From NCBI GenBank assembly GCA_027886175.1, contig JAJNNQ010000075.1, positions 33,448,501 to 33,512,500 of the forward strand: 64,000 nt of DNA, written 5' to 3'. The notes beneath the pieces are model-generated. The model did no database searches. It was not told the DNA's origin and saw only the letters and a list, made by a program, of their open reading frames with translations. Below, piece by piece: positions 38,853 through 51,394 of the stretch. The position numbers were made by a program, and so were the translations under genes. This DNA comes from Phylloscopus collybita (Eukaryota; Chordata; Aves; Passeriformes; Phylloscopidae). Numbering within the stretch: position 1 is the first letter of the stretch; every line of letters starts with the position of its first letter.

Positions 38853-39793
38853 CTTTCTGGATAAAGGGTCAAACAATTTTGGGAAGTCTGTAAATGTTCA
38901 GGGAAACATGCAATCTATTTGACTTCAGATGTTCACTTTAAAGCTGTTTTTAAGTAAAGGAGAACCAGACTTCTTAATCTGCTAAAAAGAGACACCAGAA
39001 TGCTGGTGGTATCATTTTAATTGCCACAGCACAATTAATAAATTTGAGGGATGATCAACTCTCCTGGCATCTAAGAGAATCCTCTCCCTTTTAATTTAGT
39101 CCCAGACCACTAATGAAATTTGAAAGCAAAAGGTGTGAAATCCCACAGCTGGAAGATCAGTACAAAAGCTCTTAAAGTTTTACTGGTGTTGGTCTATAGT
39201 TTCAAGTTTCTCATCATTTCAGTCTAAGAACCACACTTCTCTAATCAGTCAAGTTCTCTTTGTACTCTTCTTTCATCAAAGGCAATAAAAACTGGTCCTA
39301 CCTGACTGGATGGCAAAAAAATAGAAATAAAAAACAAGCTCCTCTCTTTGTTCACTTTTATTGCAGCATTGTTTGTTTTGGCTGCCAGTAAACACTGAAG
39401 TTTAATATAGAGGAAGTCATATATAGACATATTTGGCATACTTGGGTAGAACTTAAGATTCTTCTTCCAAAAAAATTTTTTTTTTCTGAAAAAGCCTGTG
39501 TCAGGCAAGAACAATGAATTCCCATTAGAATTCTGCTGAAGAAATATTATATTCATTAGCAACAGAAGCATTTTTTCCTTCATGACAAATCAGATTGAGA
39601 AACCTATAAAAGTAAAGGGCTTGCCAGTGATAAATCTGTTGTAGCTACACTGAATTCTACCAAATGTGGCTCTTATTTTTTTATGTAAACACTCAAGAAA
39701 TGCACATATAATCCAACCTCCCAAAATGGGGGCAGAACTCTTTAGAAGTCTGTTATCACATATATTAATATAAAACAAAACTAAAGTAACACT

Positions 39794-39836
39794 TTAAACA
39801 CTACACATTTACAAGCCATTAAACACTACACATTTA
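39794..39836. repeat. Short tandem duplication, 25-bp period
   Basis: TTAAACACTACACATTTA occurs identically at 39794-39811 and 39819-39836, separated by seven bases. Perfect identity suggests a fairly recent local duplication. Confidence 0.9.
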
Positions 39837-40021
39837 GGACATAGGATACTGGCAAGTCCATGACAGGACTGAGGTACTTTTAATGAAAGTGGTCCATTCT
39901 TATAAATTTACTAAATGTTTACAACAGCAGATAATACTACGGGAAGTCATTGTGATTTCATGTGGCTAAAATGAGTATGCAAACCATGGGGTGTGTCTAA
40001 AGAAGGTACCTCATTTACTTT

Positions 40022-40044
40022 AAACAAACAAACAAACAAACAAA
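40022..40044. repeat. (AAAC)n microsatellite
   Basis: Five tandem AAAC units followed by an A/C-rich end. Confidence 0.9.
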
Positions 40045-41553
40045 ACCCCAAAGCAAACAAAAGAAAAATCCACCACCATCAGGAAGATAATAAACCAAAG
40101 GATAGTTAACCAAACTCAAATGCTGGCTTCTTGAATATACATTGATAGATTGATAGACAACTTGGTGTGCAGGACCTACAAACAACTGAATGTCTGAAAG
40201 GACAGAGTGAGTGTCACTGAGAGCTAAGTGGTTTCCAGCCAATCTTCATTAGCGTTATTGAGGCAGAAGGAGTTCGACGTAATAATTTTTTTCCTATCAG
40301 GTTATTTTTCTGCTCCTTGACTACAAAAATTACCACTCTTGCCTTTCCCAGAACTTATTTTTACTCTAACTCTATCATCACAGCAATTCATTTTCACCAC
40401 AGATAGAGTAAATGTGTTTTGAGCTCTCTTTCTCTCTTATCACTTAATTCCGTTTTCCATTATAAAAGCAATTATGGTATCAGAAAGCACCTGAGAGAAC
40501 TCCTAGTAAAGTCAATAGCTCATGATTGTTTGCAAAAGGATCTGGGACCAGGTGAGAGTTTGTAATGGTAGATAATGCATACTGACCATCTTTTTCCACC
40601 AGTGATTTTACTGTTTATTTATATGCACTGTCTGTTTATAGTGCATCAGCATTTCTCCCTCCCAGCCCTCACCTCTCTTTCTCCGACCCCACCTCCATAT
40701 GCCTATAGCACAATCATATTTTTTCCTGGATCTACTGCTATTTGCATTAGATCCTTTGCTATAGATTTCTGTAAACCTCAGCTCCATCTTTGACCCAAGA
40801 TACAGTTCGAGCCTTTAGGCTCAGTATTTCAGTGCTTTGGGAAACAAGCTGGCTGAAAGTGATTGACAAAGGAAATTGGTTCATTTTCAGGACATCCCAC
40901 GGCCAGCAACACATAAGCCCTGGCACAAGGGAAGGGGAAGTTTCTCAACAGTAACTGCTGTAGACACAGAATGAACAGAACAGGCCCTGAAGGCTTGAGG
41001 AAGCGCATACTGGCCAACTACAGAGCCAGATGATATCCAGCCTCAGTGAAATTGTCATGTCTAGCTCACAAAGCTTCAGATATTCAATGAATCATCTATT
41101 ATCTGCCAACTGAAGGGCAGAGCTCTACACACACCTTCGGCAAAACAAGTTGCCAAATGGAAACAAATATGTTGACTAGCATGCCCCCCTACATAATGAT
41201 GCTTGGCATGCCTGGTGACACTGTCGCTAGACGAACCAAAGCAGCTCCCTTTCCAACTAGCCACACATAACCAGTCTACAAATAATGTGGGTACAGTGAC
41301 GTACCAAGGCGAGTTCACTTGTACCAACAACATCCTCCTACAGTCCTGCATATAGGCCAAGTCACTGCCATCAGAGAATTCCAGTAATGGATATTTCCAT
41401 AAGCAGTGAAAAAGAATTGTTTCCTCTCCAGATATAGGTTAAGTGTTCCTGCTTCCAGTTCTGTTCCATTACGCAGTGCAACAATTAGAACTGTAAAAAA
41501 AACTGCTGGGAGGAAAAGTGTCATTGTGAAAGATCTGGGATGTTCTCATCCTT

Positions 41554-41860
41554 CCAGTACCTGAAGGAAGCCTACAAGAAAGATGGAGAGGGACTATTTA
41601 CAAGAGCGTGTAGTGACAAGAGAAGGGGAAATAGATCCAAACTGAAAGATTGTAGGTTTAGATTATATATAGGAAGAAATTATTCACTGTGAGGGTGTTG
41701 AGGCACTGGAACAGGTTGCCCACAGAAGCTGTGGATGTTCAAGTCTAGGCTGGATGGGACTTACCTGGTCTAGTGAAAGGTATCTCTGCCCATGGCAGAG
41801 TGATCAGAACTTACTGACTTTTAAGGTCCCTTCCAACCCAGCCATTCTCTGATTCTATGA
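41554..41860 (+). mobile_element. CR1 LINE fragment, 3' terminus
   Basis: A short, heavily 5'-truncated CR1 copy in plus orientation. It starts near CCAGTACCTGAAGG, continues through AAAGATGGAGAGGGAC and AGGAAGAAATTATTCACTG. It then shows the diagnostic GAGGCACTGGAACAGGTTGC block at about 41700, the TGGTCTAGTGAAAGG and CTGCCCATGGCAG blocks, and AAGGTCCCTTCCAACCCA. It ends with GATTCTATGA at 41851-41860. The ATTCTATGA end is the CR1 3' terminal octamer region, where target-primed reverse transcription begins. Only the end of ORF2 and the 3' UTR are present. The clear landmarks suggest moderate age. Confidence 0.95.
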
Positions 41861-42904
41861 AGATGCAAGCTACAGAGTCAAGTACTCCCAATAATACCCC
41901 TCCCTCCCCATTTCTTGCATTAAAACTATCTATTAATATAGACGATGTATAAAATAGGACTATGGGTTATATTAAATTATCTAGTTCCATGACACGTTTT
42001 TGTTGTAATCCATTTCAAATCTACAATTTGAAAACAAGCTGGCACACTTGATAATTCAATAGTATCAAAATAATGCAATGAGGTTCAAAAGTCCACCACA
42101 TGTTTACAAAAGATTAAGAGATATCTAATTATGACTGGTTTGTGCTATCAATCAGTATGCCACAATCCAGCATCCTCTGTCTTAGTCACATTTCCTGGGA
42201 ATAAGGTTCATTGCCTTGTGTGCTACTGACACAGGTCCTGCACAATGTAGGTGGTGAAAATTGCCATATGGTCAATATTAAGTGGAAGTTGTTCTGCTAT
42301 AAATCAAAGAGTGGTGCTGCCTGCCATCACTGGAAATAAACAATCACTTTCCAAAAGGGTCAAACTGCACTATTTGTTTTGTGTTTGCACCGGGCTGCAG
42401 CTCAAAAACTAATTTTCTAACCTCCACACAAAAAAGATACTTAACTGTATACCGGTAGATATCTACCTGATTACTCTACCTGTCTCCTATAAGCTATCCC
42501 TAACTATATCTTGTTCCTCTGAAATATGCCAGTAGAGTAGTCACTCAAAATTATTCTGTAGAGAAGAAAGCTTTATAATGATATGTAAAGAACAAGTATA
42601 TTTTATTACATGCTCAATTTCAACTTCAAGGCAATGCAAGCAATAAAAAAGTCTCAATTTTCAAGTATTTCACCATAGGAACCTTAAATCTTATCAAAAA
42701 GGAATCTTTTTGAATGGAAAAATTGAATGTGTATAATAAATTTAGAATCCTGTATAATATATTGGAGTGTACCTCCTCTCTGTGACATAAATATTGCTTT
42801 CCATTGCCAGCAATAAAATGATTTTCTCATTCTGTAAAGTTACAGGATCTATCACCATATGAATAACTTTTCTCTCCCTCATGAAATAGGAAATTGGTAC
42901 CTCT
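41861..42904. other. Non-coding AT-rich DNA, no gene seen
   Basis: No open frame, repeat or signal of note. Confidence 0.75.
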
Positions 42905-43932
42905 GTGTACAGAATGTACAAAGCAAAGGGCAGACTTGAAAGCTTTGTAGGTCAAAACTGGATTGCAGTAAACATTGTCTGTAAGTCAAGTTCTGGGACT
43001 GAGAGGAGCACTTTCTGGAGTGTTTCAGCACATCAGCATCAAACAGAGGGTTTGCAGAAAACATTCTTTAAATGCTCTCTTACAGCCCTGTCCAGAGCCA
43101 GATACTTGCTTGGCAGCAGAACAAGGAACACTAAACTGTACCATTTTAAGGATAAGAACTGCACCATTTACTTGTGGATCTGAGCTTGTTCTCAAACCCA
43201 AGACAGGACCGTTCATCTCAGGACAGCACCAGGACATCCTCCAGGAACACCAGTGTCAGATGACCACTGAAACGTCAAAGTGCTGTCAACAGGGCAAGAG
43301 AACTATGAGAGCACAAAGGATTGGGGATGCATCAAAGGGTGTCAACAAGGATCTCTGTTTCCCAAACTGCTCTTGCAATCCCTTGAGAGCTTCAGCTCAA
43401 ATTGATGAGGTATCCCAGCAGTAGTGCTGTGAGTCCCTCAGAAATGCATGACCAAGCACCTGAAAGAGCAGCTTGGAGCAGAGGTGCCCACCCAGTGCCA
43501 CTCATTCAGACACCAGTAGAGATGTACAGAAACATCCACATACACACAGCACAAACAGCAGCACAGAAACACAGGTGTGCAAACTCCCTTCACTTCCCAA
43601 CACATACAAAATCTTCTCCATTCGAAAAGACACAACTGAGTGCCATTCCAACACTCAAGAGCTACAATTAAAACAGAGCACTCCAGCCTATTAGCGAAAG
43701 GAAGTGCTTCATGTGGAAAGCTATGTACTGAGGACAGACCATGAAGAGGACAAAAAAGTGCTGCAAAAATACCCTTAGAGCCCTTGAAGGAGAGGAATTT
43801 AAAGAGCATGATTCACTGGAAGAAAGTGGAACCTTGTGGAACTCAGGGCACATTTCACTGCATTTCAGTACACTTGGCAAATGCCTCTTTGCCTCTACAA
43901 GGAGGCAATCAGACTGTCATAATTTTAGCTGA
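42905..43932. other. ORF-dense block, unidentified
   Basis: About one kilobase that is less AT-rich than its surroundings and holds overlapping open frames on both strands. The longest is 149 codons on the plus strand at 42975-43424 (non-ATG start). Others are 123 codons on the minus strand at 43438-43809 and 89 codons on the plus strand at 43402-43671. I recognise no domain, catalytic motif, retroviral or transposase signature. The even spread of frames over both strands suggests low stop-codon density from base composition rather than a gene. A decayed retrocopy or lncRNA cannot be excluded. Confidence 0.3.
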
Positions 43933-45649
43933 AACCCAGCTACATATTCTGGGTGGCTAAATGCCATCCCATTTGCATTTAAAAAAGCAAAGAAATTATA
44001 CTAACAAAACCCCAGAAAATTCCTCTTATCCGGTGACATGTAGTTTTCTACTGAGAAATACAAAGCTAACACAAGCTAAAACATAAGCCAAAACTACTAA
44101 TTTTTTATTGAAGAATGGAGAACAGTCTCCAGAAATTCACATGAGCCTGTGAGAACCATAAATGTTAGTTTGCTATGAGGTTAGTTAGTTTGCTAAATTG
44201 AACTATAACCAAACTTCTTCAGTACTGAAGATGCATGAAGGCCATAAAACAGAACACTACAGTATTCCTATGACATCATAGGGTATGAAATCAAAATGTA
44301 GACCAATTGCTGGCACACTAAACAGAAAAATGAGAGATTTTTTTTACTGGCAGGTCTTATGAATGTGTTCCAAACAGAAGAATGCAGATTTTACAAGCAA
44401 TACAACACAACAAAGAACTTAAAATTCAAAAATTCAACATCCTAAACGATGAAGTTTTTTATTCAAGTCTCTCTCAGTTATTACCCTCTCTCCCTAAAAT
44501 CCCATGGTAGTGGTAAATTACAATTAACAGGAAGAAAAACCATCATTACTTCTCAGAATCACTCAAAAATGCTATATTTGGATTAGAGTAGCCACCTCAA
44601 TTAAGAACTTCAAAAAAATATTTAATATGGAGACAACGGGAACAAGGAGAAAAGATATTCCTAATGGAAAAATTGTGGCCCTGTAATTAATCTATGTGAA
44701 AAATCACCTCTAGTCCAAAGAAATAGTTTAGAAAGAAGGATTAAAGCCTTCAGATGATATTTTTAAAATGTTCAGTAATAAAATTGGATGACTTCCAAGC
44801 CCATAAAACATGAGGACTACAAGAGCTGGAACTTCACCGTATAGTACAGAATCTTCTGGAAACACCATCAGGGATGCAAATGATCCTTCAGAGTGCCAAG
44901 AAGATGCAGCTGCTGGGAGGCTGCTCTATGCTAGGACAACTTCGCCTTGCAAAGAAGAGAACACACCAGGTTAAAAAGACAACTGGGCAATTTGGATATG
45001 ATGCTTTTCACTGTTCAGAAATTAGTGTAGCTTTTTGAACACAGAATTTGTAAATGCTGTGAATCCGAGAAGACCATTCTAAAGGATGTAGCACATCACA
45101 GTTGGGACGTGCTTGTACACAAACATTAATAGCCATATTTCCTCTATATCAGTAAGTACAAGATAAAACTTTCTCTCACTGTCTCTGTTATTACACCTCA
45201 CTGTATAGCATTTCATAACTACATTAGGCATAGAACTGAAAAGTATCATGGGTCAGGTAAGCAGTTGAGACAAAAGCATGGCACCACATGACCATCACAG
45301 GTCAAAGTCAAACAAAAAAACTTGTCAACATTCTCTATAGATATTATTTCTCAGTTTTGGTAATGTCTCATTGCACCACTCTGAAGACATAAGGACCTCT
45401 CTGCATGACACTTGTCAATGTTCTCAGATTTCTGAATCACTAGTGAAGACAGAAGTAATATAGAAAGTATTATGAAGGGTTGTTGAAGCTTATCTTATGC
45501 ACTTGAATGTGGTTCCAGTGGACTGGAGCAGAGAAAGACATATTGCATGTTTTTTACCTCAAGCTAGACAAATAAAGCATTCTGAATACAGATACTTGAT
45601 ACTGGAATAAACATTCCTACACTCTTGGATTCATTCTCTTGCCCTTTTA
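43933..45649. other. Non-coding DNA, no gene seen
   Basis: Only a short tandem duplication is visible: GTTAGTTTGCTA at 44164-44175 and 44184-44195 (20-base period). No gene. Confidence 0.7.
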
Positions 45650-46079
45650 AAATCTACAGTGTACAACATTTACTATTCCTAAACAAGTCAACCTTCTTCT
45701 GACATGTCCAAATGCTGAAAAATCAGTGTTCCACCATCTGAACACAGTATTACTCTTTACAAACATTTTGTGTGCAGAAAAAGTGATGGAAGATAACATT
45801 ATTTCACACTTTGAATTAATTGCTTTAAAGAGAGATAGTGAGTGTACATCTGTCTCTGGAGTTTTGGCTATTCTTACATCAGGAACTTTAGCTCTCTGTC
45901 TTTTAAATAGCTTCCTGTCTTTGCATAGAGCAGACACAGAATTACAGATGAGGTTGATGCTAAAGTCTCTCCCAGAAGGCCTATGCATCACAATACCCCA
46001 GGCAAGCCCATCAGATGTTTTCAACACATTCTCACAGGAAAATATTTTAAATTCTGCTAGATCTGTGTCCAGATGAAAA
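45650..46079 (+). other. Long open frame, unidentified
   Basis: The frame is open for about 142 codons from just after a TAA near 45650 to the TGA that ends at 46079. Its first ATG, in good context (GTGATGG, 45786), leaves 96 codons. The peptide includes a hydrophobic stretch near LAILTSGTLALCLLNSFL and a later part containing LPEGLCITIPQASPSD. The composition looks protein-like. The opposite strand is open for 153 codons over 45647-46108, so the openness may reflect base composition. No splice sites clearly frame it, and I recognise no family. It may be a decayed retrocopy, an exon or chance. Confidence 0.25.
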
Positions 46080-49000
46080 GTCAATAACAAATAATGTATT
46101 CTGGACACAGAAATATAGCTTCACCTGGGGGAATAGGAAGTATAAGTTGCTTTGGAATCCCAGCTAAAGGGCCCCAGACTTTATTAAACCTGGAGTTGTG
46201 TGTAGGTGTTGGATTACACACATCAATAGGAAGAGAATGATTTCTGGGGGCACTTAGGAGAGATTTTGAATTATGGTATTTATCAGGCCCTGGGGAGCAT
46301 TTTGGCAAGTTTTTGAAATGCATTCATGAAATCCTCACGCACTTTTGGAGACAGCTACAATGGCTGAAGCAAAAGCAGGGCTTCTCAGAGCAGCAGCATG
46401 TCCACCCCATGGAGCACAAGTCCCTGCTGTGTGCTGCTGACAAACCTGTGGGGCTGTAAGAATGCTTCTTCAGCACTGTCTGTAACTTGGAATGCAATCC
46501 TGGCCACATTTGCATCACTGCAAAAATTCAAAAGGGTTTACAGAAACAATAATTCATCTTCTTGCTTTGGGTGGTATCCTAATTCATTGTTATCTGAGCT
46601 GAAGCAAGATGTAGACAATTAAGATATAAAGAATGTATTCAAGAAGAAAAGATCTAGTTCTGAGAAAGAGATGTCATGCAAAACACAAGCACTTGGATAC
46701 ATGATTTTCTAAAGGTAATGAGAGGGGTTCTAACATTCTCAGAACATGTTAGACAAACATCTGTCAGAAATGGTTAAGCTGCAGTTATGCTGCATCATGG
46801 AGAGCAAGTAATTGATATCTGGAGGCCCTTCCCAGCCCCTTTTCCTATTACACTCCCTCTTTGGGCAAACACGTGGACATTTCTGGGAGAGGAGGTGCCT
46901 GGTGAGCATCAGCAGCTTGGCACTCAAGTTACTCACAAGAGGAACTATTTATGTTCCCTGTCCTGTGGGGTCACTTCAGAGCTGTGCTGTAGCTGGTTTT
47001 AGTGGGCAAAAAGGTCTCTCCTGTCTCTCAGTTTAGAACAATATTCCATCATTAAATTCTTTTAAAAAGGTCCAGGAATCATGAAAAAAACATTGGTTTT
47101 AAACATTTTAGAACTGGAAGCATTCTCCAGGCCTGGCTAATAATAATTAAAGAAAAACAATGTGAGGTTTCAAACACAGATACTCTTCATACAATAAAGA
47201 TGCACAAGCTGGAGAGGGCATCAAATTCTACAGTAGAACTTCTGGAATAGCAGCTGGCATAATATTAGCCACTGAAGCACTGCCATCTTCCAACAACAAA
47301 GATCTACATGGAGCTTCATAGATTAAATTTCAGCTCTTGATAAAGTGAAATTTCTACCTTTGTACTGTTTTTTAAGTGAAAACACCACTAGGCTGCTTTG
47401 CTGATTGAATTGAACTCATGGTCCAGAGCAGTGTTTTCCCTTGAAGATGCACCTTGATAGGTTTAAAGCTGATGTAAAGGAAACTTCTACAGACAGTACA
47501 TATTAAATTTGCTGCATAGCTAGGACAGACAAGACATAGAAAATAGTAGCTGACTGTACTATCCAAAGGAAAAAAGTGTGTCATCAAACTAGATTCTATT
47601 TGATCATACTTTAGTTTTATATAACATGCCAAGAAAGAAAACACCAGCTAAAGTCCTAATGAACAGTTGTGTCAGAAATTTAACTTAAAATATATATATC
47701 TTCTTTTAACCAGTAATTTGATAATTAAAAGTAATTAAATTCAGCAATATAGCAAGCATGCTGTCAAACCAGTGGTCTGTTTAAACTTCTTGGGATTAAT
47801 CCCAAACTTTTGCCATTTCAGCTAAAACTTTAAAGCACAAAAATATCTACTAACTATTGCCTAACTATCTGCTTTCTAATCCAGAAAAAGTAGAAACCAG
47901 GGCAAAGACTGAATGGGCACAAAATTCTCTGACCACATATTTTTGCACATCTTTTTTTCTCCTAAAGCTGCCTGGAGCTAGTAATACAAAGTTAGCAAAA
48001 CCATAGTAACTTTATGGTTAGCATGCTTACTGCAGAGCAGTCCAGGCTGCTGTAATCTAACCCAGGGGAGCTTTTCTGTATTTTACATGAATAGTTTATT
48101 GGATTAAATGTGAAGCGTGTCCATGTACAGCCAGAGAAATGAAATGATAGCATCATATTCATGCATGTGAGTTGGCTTTCATCAAGTTCATATATTTCTC
48201 TGAATTTAGTTGTTGGATTATAGGACTTCCCCTGCACTTATCTAGCTACTTCTGTAAGCAAAATGTAGATATACCTGAAGTAATACTCCAGGAAGCAGAA
48301 AACTCTTTTTCTCCCTTTTTGTAAGTATGGCTCAGAAGAAAGACACCTGAACTGTAAATAAGGTCATATTCTTAGGAAATGTTATTCCCATAGGGCCAGT
48401 AGGTTAGGTTATGTTAATGTAGAGTACAACTGATTGCTGTGCACATGTTTTTAAATTGTTGCTGAAGTTTTCAAGATAAGGATTTGCTCATAGAATCCTT
48501 CCACTGGATATTTCAAAATAAATTGTTTAATTATAATAGCTTTATGCAAGTAAAAGTTTTTCCACTCAGTCATACCTACAAATCCTAGAGCTGGACACTG
48601 GGGTAGCAAGAAGACAGTCTTTAAAATCTGATCAATGATGAAGTTACTTGATATGAGCAGTACAGAAGGAAACACATTAGTATTATTGTGTTATTGTACT
48701 GAATACACATACATTAAAGTTGTTTTTAAGATTAGCCAGATAAAAGCTATTAAGGGTATGAAGGTCTTCAAAGGAAGCAGCAGTAACTCATATGGCAATA
48801 AAGCCTATTTTATGATAAACTGACCTTTGAAAGAAAAACAGCTGCCTTTTAGACAAGCTATATATGCATTTTATATACTGAGACACGTTTGGTTTTATTC
48901 ATTAACAAGTACTATTCAGAATCCTGCATCCCTACATCACTGCATTTGTAAAGGCTTAAAAAAATTAGGATGCAAACATATGTCTAGGAAAAATTTATCT

Positions 49001-51178
49001 GTTTCTCATGACTCTTTTTTCCATCCAAATGCAGTAACTGAATAGCACCAGCAATGACCCATAAAGTATCTTTCTGAAAAGTGCTAAATCTATTCCGTTC
49101 TATGCAACTAGACAGCAGCACATTTCTATGCAGTTTTACAATAGCTTTTTGGATGACTTTGAAGTGCCTGGTGCAGAGTCAAAAACAAACTAAAAAAAAA
49201 ACCAAAAACCCTTCACCTTGACATTCTTGCCAAACTAACTGAAGCAGCATCAAGAGCATCCACAGCTGACTCTGAATTCAATTAGACACCATGTAGGCAC
49301 AGTTTATCCCATAAGCAATTGAGAAACTGCTTCCTGAAGCCAAAAAGGTCAAACAGAAAATGAGTAAGGCTTCCTGCAGCTTGGAAGTGAAAACAAGTTC
49401 ATCACACATGCCTTCTGCATGGCCTGCCCAGCTGCTGCTTGTGCTCCCTGGCCCCCTAAGCCCAGCTGCTTGTTGGCTGTTAAGCGCATCTCAGCTCCTC
49501 CTTGGAGCTTTCCTGACCTGCTACGCTTCACTGCCAGCTTGTTTGCAGTCAGGGCACCAGGTGGCTGTTTCTTCTCTGCATTGCCAGCTCTGGTTGCTGG
49601 GTTAAGAACTAATAACAGACAAAATAGTTTGCCATATGCTTTAGAGGGAGAAGTGCTAACCATGAGTGTTAAAAAAACATGAGATCATGTAAAAAATATA
49701 AGAGCTAAAACTAAAACAACAACAACAACAACAACAACAAAAATCACATGGGATTTTCTGTATGTTTTAGTGTGAAAATAAAGTCCTATTTTCTGTGGTT
49801 TTATCCTCTGCCCTTCAGCTTAGAAAGTGTCCCAGAAAAATACCATTGTTCTGGCCAGTCCCAAGAACAGCCATATCTCAGGAGATCAGGGCTTCACAGC
49901 TTTTACCACTGAGACCATCCAAGTCACCCTACCACACCTTGAGATACTTGTGTGCAATTAGTATGTGCTAAATTCTTAATCACTCTAACAACTTGATGCA
50001 CTCACTGTATCTGTAACTGAAAAGCCTTTTTTCCCCCGAATACCGTGACATGATTGATATTCCACCTTTCTGAATAGACCCTGTCTTGTATTTCTTCACC
50101 TGTACCCAAAATTTCAAACCAGACGCTGCTCCCTGACCAAATATGTCTGCCCTACTGGGTCAAAACTGTCAAGTTCTCATACATGCCAAAACTCCCAGAA
50201 TTAAGATGCAGCCAAATTCCAATTTCTTTCTCAGCTTGTTTTGAACAATCTTGGTTCTCCTGAAGTCAAGAGATTTTTTCCAATGATTAAATGTAGTCAT
50301 AATTTTACCAAGTAATGTCATGAAGCAGAAAGCAATGCAGCTTAGCAGATGTTTAGTGAAGCAACTGAAAGAAGAAAAGGCAATCCTATATTTTTTAGTA
50401 ATGTCAAGGTAAAATGTGAAATGAGGGCAACTAAGGAAGAATAAAAGTCATGAAAAGGAGATACTAGTTTCACAAGAATGCTTTTCTGAGCACAGCTGGC
50501 TAAATACATCACACTGATGATAATATACTCTCCCATATGCAAACGAGTCTTCAAGTATATTACAAAAGCACACAGCATTACAGATTTTCTTTACTGATGA
50601 CAAATTAATGAAGTACCTTCCTGAAATGAACTTAAAGGGAGTACCCCAGGGGGTTTCAGTATGCCAAACATTTTACATATAGGAACTGTACACTATGATT
50701 GCACATATAGCAAGTACTTGTTCACCACAATGTTAACTTCCATTTAACTTGCTCATGACTAACACAGACCATACAGTTTCTGTGTATTTAACTCTGTGTA
50801 TTTGTGAGACAGCAGAAAAAAGTTCACACTATGAAACACTTATGACAGACAACTCATTTTTATTTCTTAAACAAATAGATGCTTTGTAATATTGTATTTT
50901 TTAATAGTTGCAAGCAATTTTGTTATATCGTTCTGTCTAAGATACAGGACCCGAGCATACATAATTGAAGACAAAGGTAACTGAGAACACACTTGACAGA
51001 ATTAACAGGTAGATGAAATCAGTAAATGCAACTGCCACATCCCTTCATTTGATGCCTGAGCTACTGCATCTTCTAAAGTTCCAAGCACACAGCACACACC
51101 AGATAGAATATTTTAAACAGCAAGTTTGCATCCATATGGGTAACTAACACTTTATCGTAATACATGAAATTCCTTTAG
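46080..51178. other. Non-coding DNA with one GC-richer patch
   Basis: No gene. A GC-richer patch at about 49400-49605 holds short frames in several phases on both strands without recognisable motifs. On the minus strand a good acceptor-like tract (TTCCTATTCCCCCAG) ends near 46127 but no exon is evident. (CAA)n lies at 49714-49743. Confidence 0.65.
49714..49743. repeat. (CAA)n microsatellite
   Basis: About nine tandem CAA units followed by A residues. Confidence 0.9.
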
Positions 51179-51394
51179 GTGCTTTATTTTTGCATGCATG
51201 CACCACTCATTATGTTCTCCTTTTTAACAGAGGCTTTATTTGTTTATAAGATCAAAGTAGATAAATTCAATACAAAGCTATGCAGCACGAGCAGCACCTG
51301 TTTCTGCTACCCACACACTCTTTCACTCATTCCCCTGTCTGACCTCTCTCTGCAGGTGACTATGAGTGAACAGCTAGCTCTCTGTGAGACCTGA
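51179..51394 (+). other. ORF ending behind a strong splice acceptor
   Basis: A long pyrimidine tract (from about 51307, ending CCTGTCTGACCTCTCTCTGCAG at 51352) forms one of the best acceptor signals in the window. Behind it the frame reads VTMSEQLALCET and stops at 51394, so a terminal exon would be very short. The acceptor lies inside a 71-codon open frame starting at 51179 (TTG/GTG-type start), which may be coincidental. No poly(A) signal follows closely. Unidentified. Confidence 0.15.

Larger units (their letters stand above)
34901..41553. other. Non-coding DNA with small duplications
   Basis: No gene. Short direct repeats: CTATTCATTGGTT at 35690-35702 and 35723-35735, and GGTTATC(A/C)TCTTGGAA at 37130-37145 and 37162-37177. 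A weak MIR-like patch lies at 38765-38852. A block at 41138-41311 has five CpGs within 175 bases, unusual for this CpG-poor window, but no recognisable element. Confidence 0.65.
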
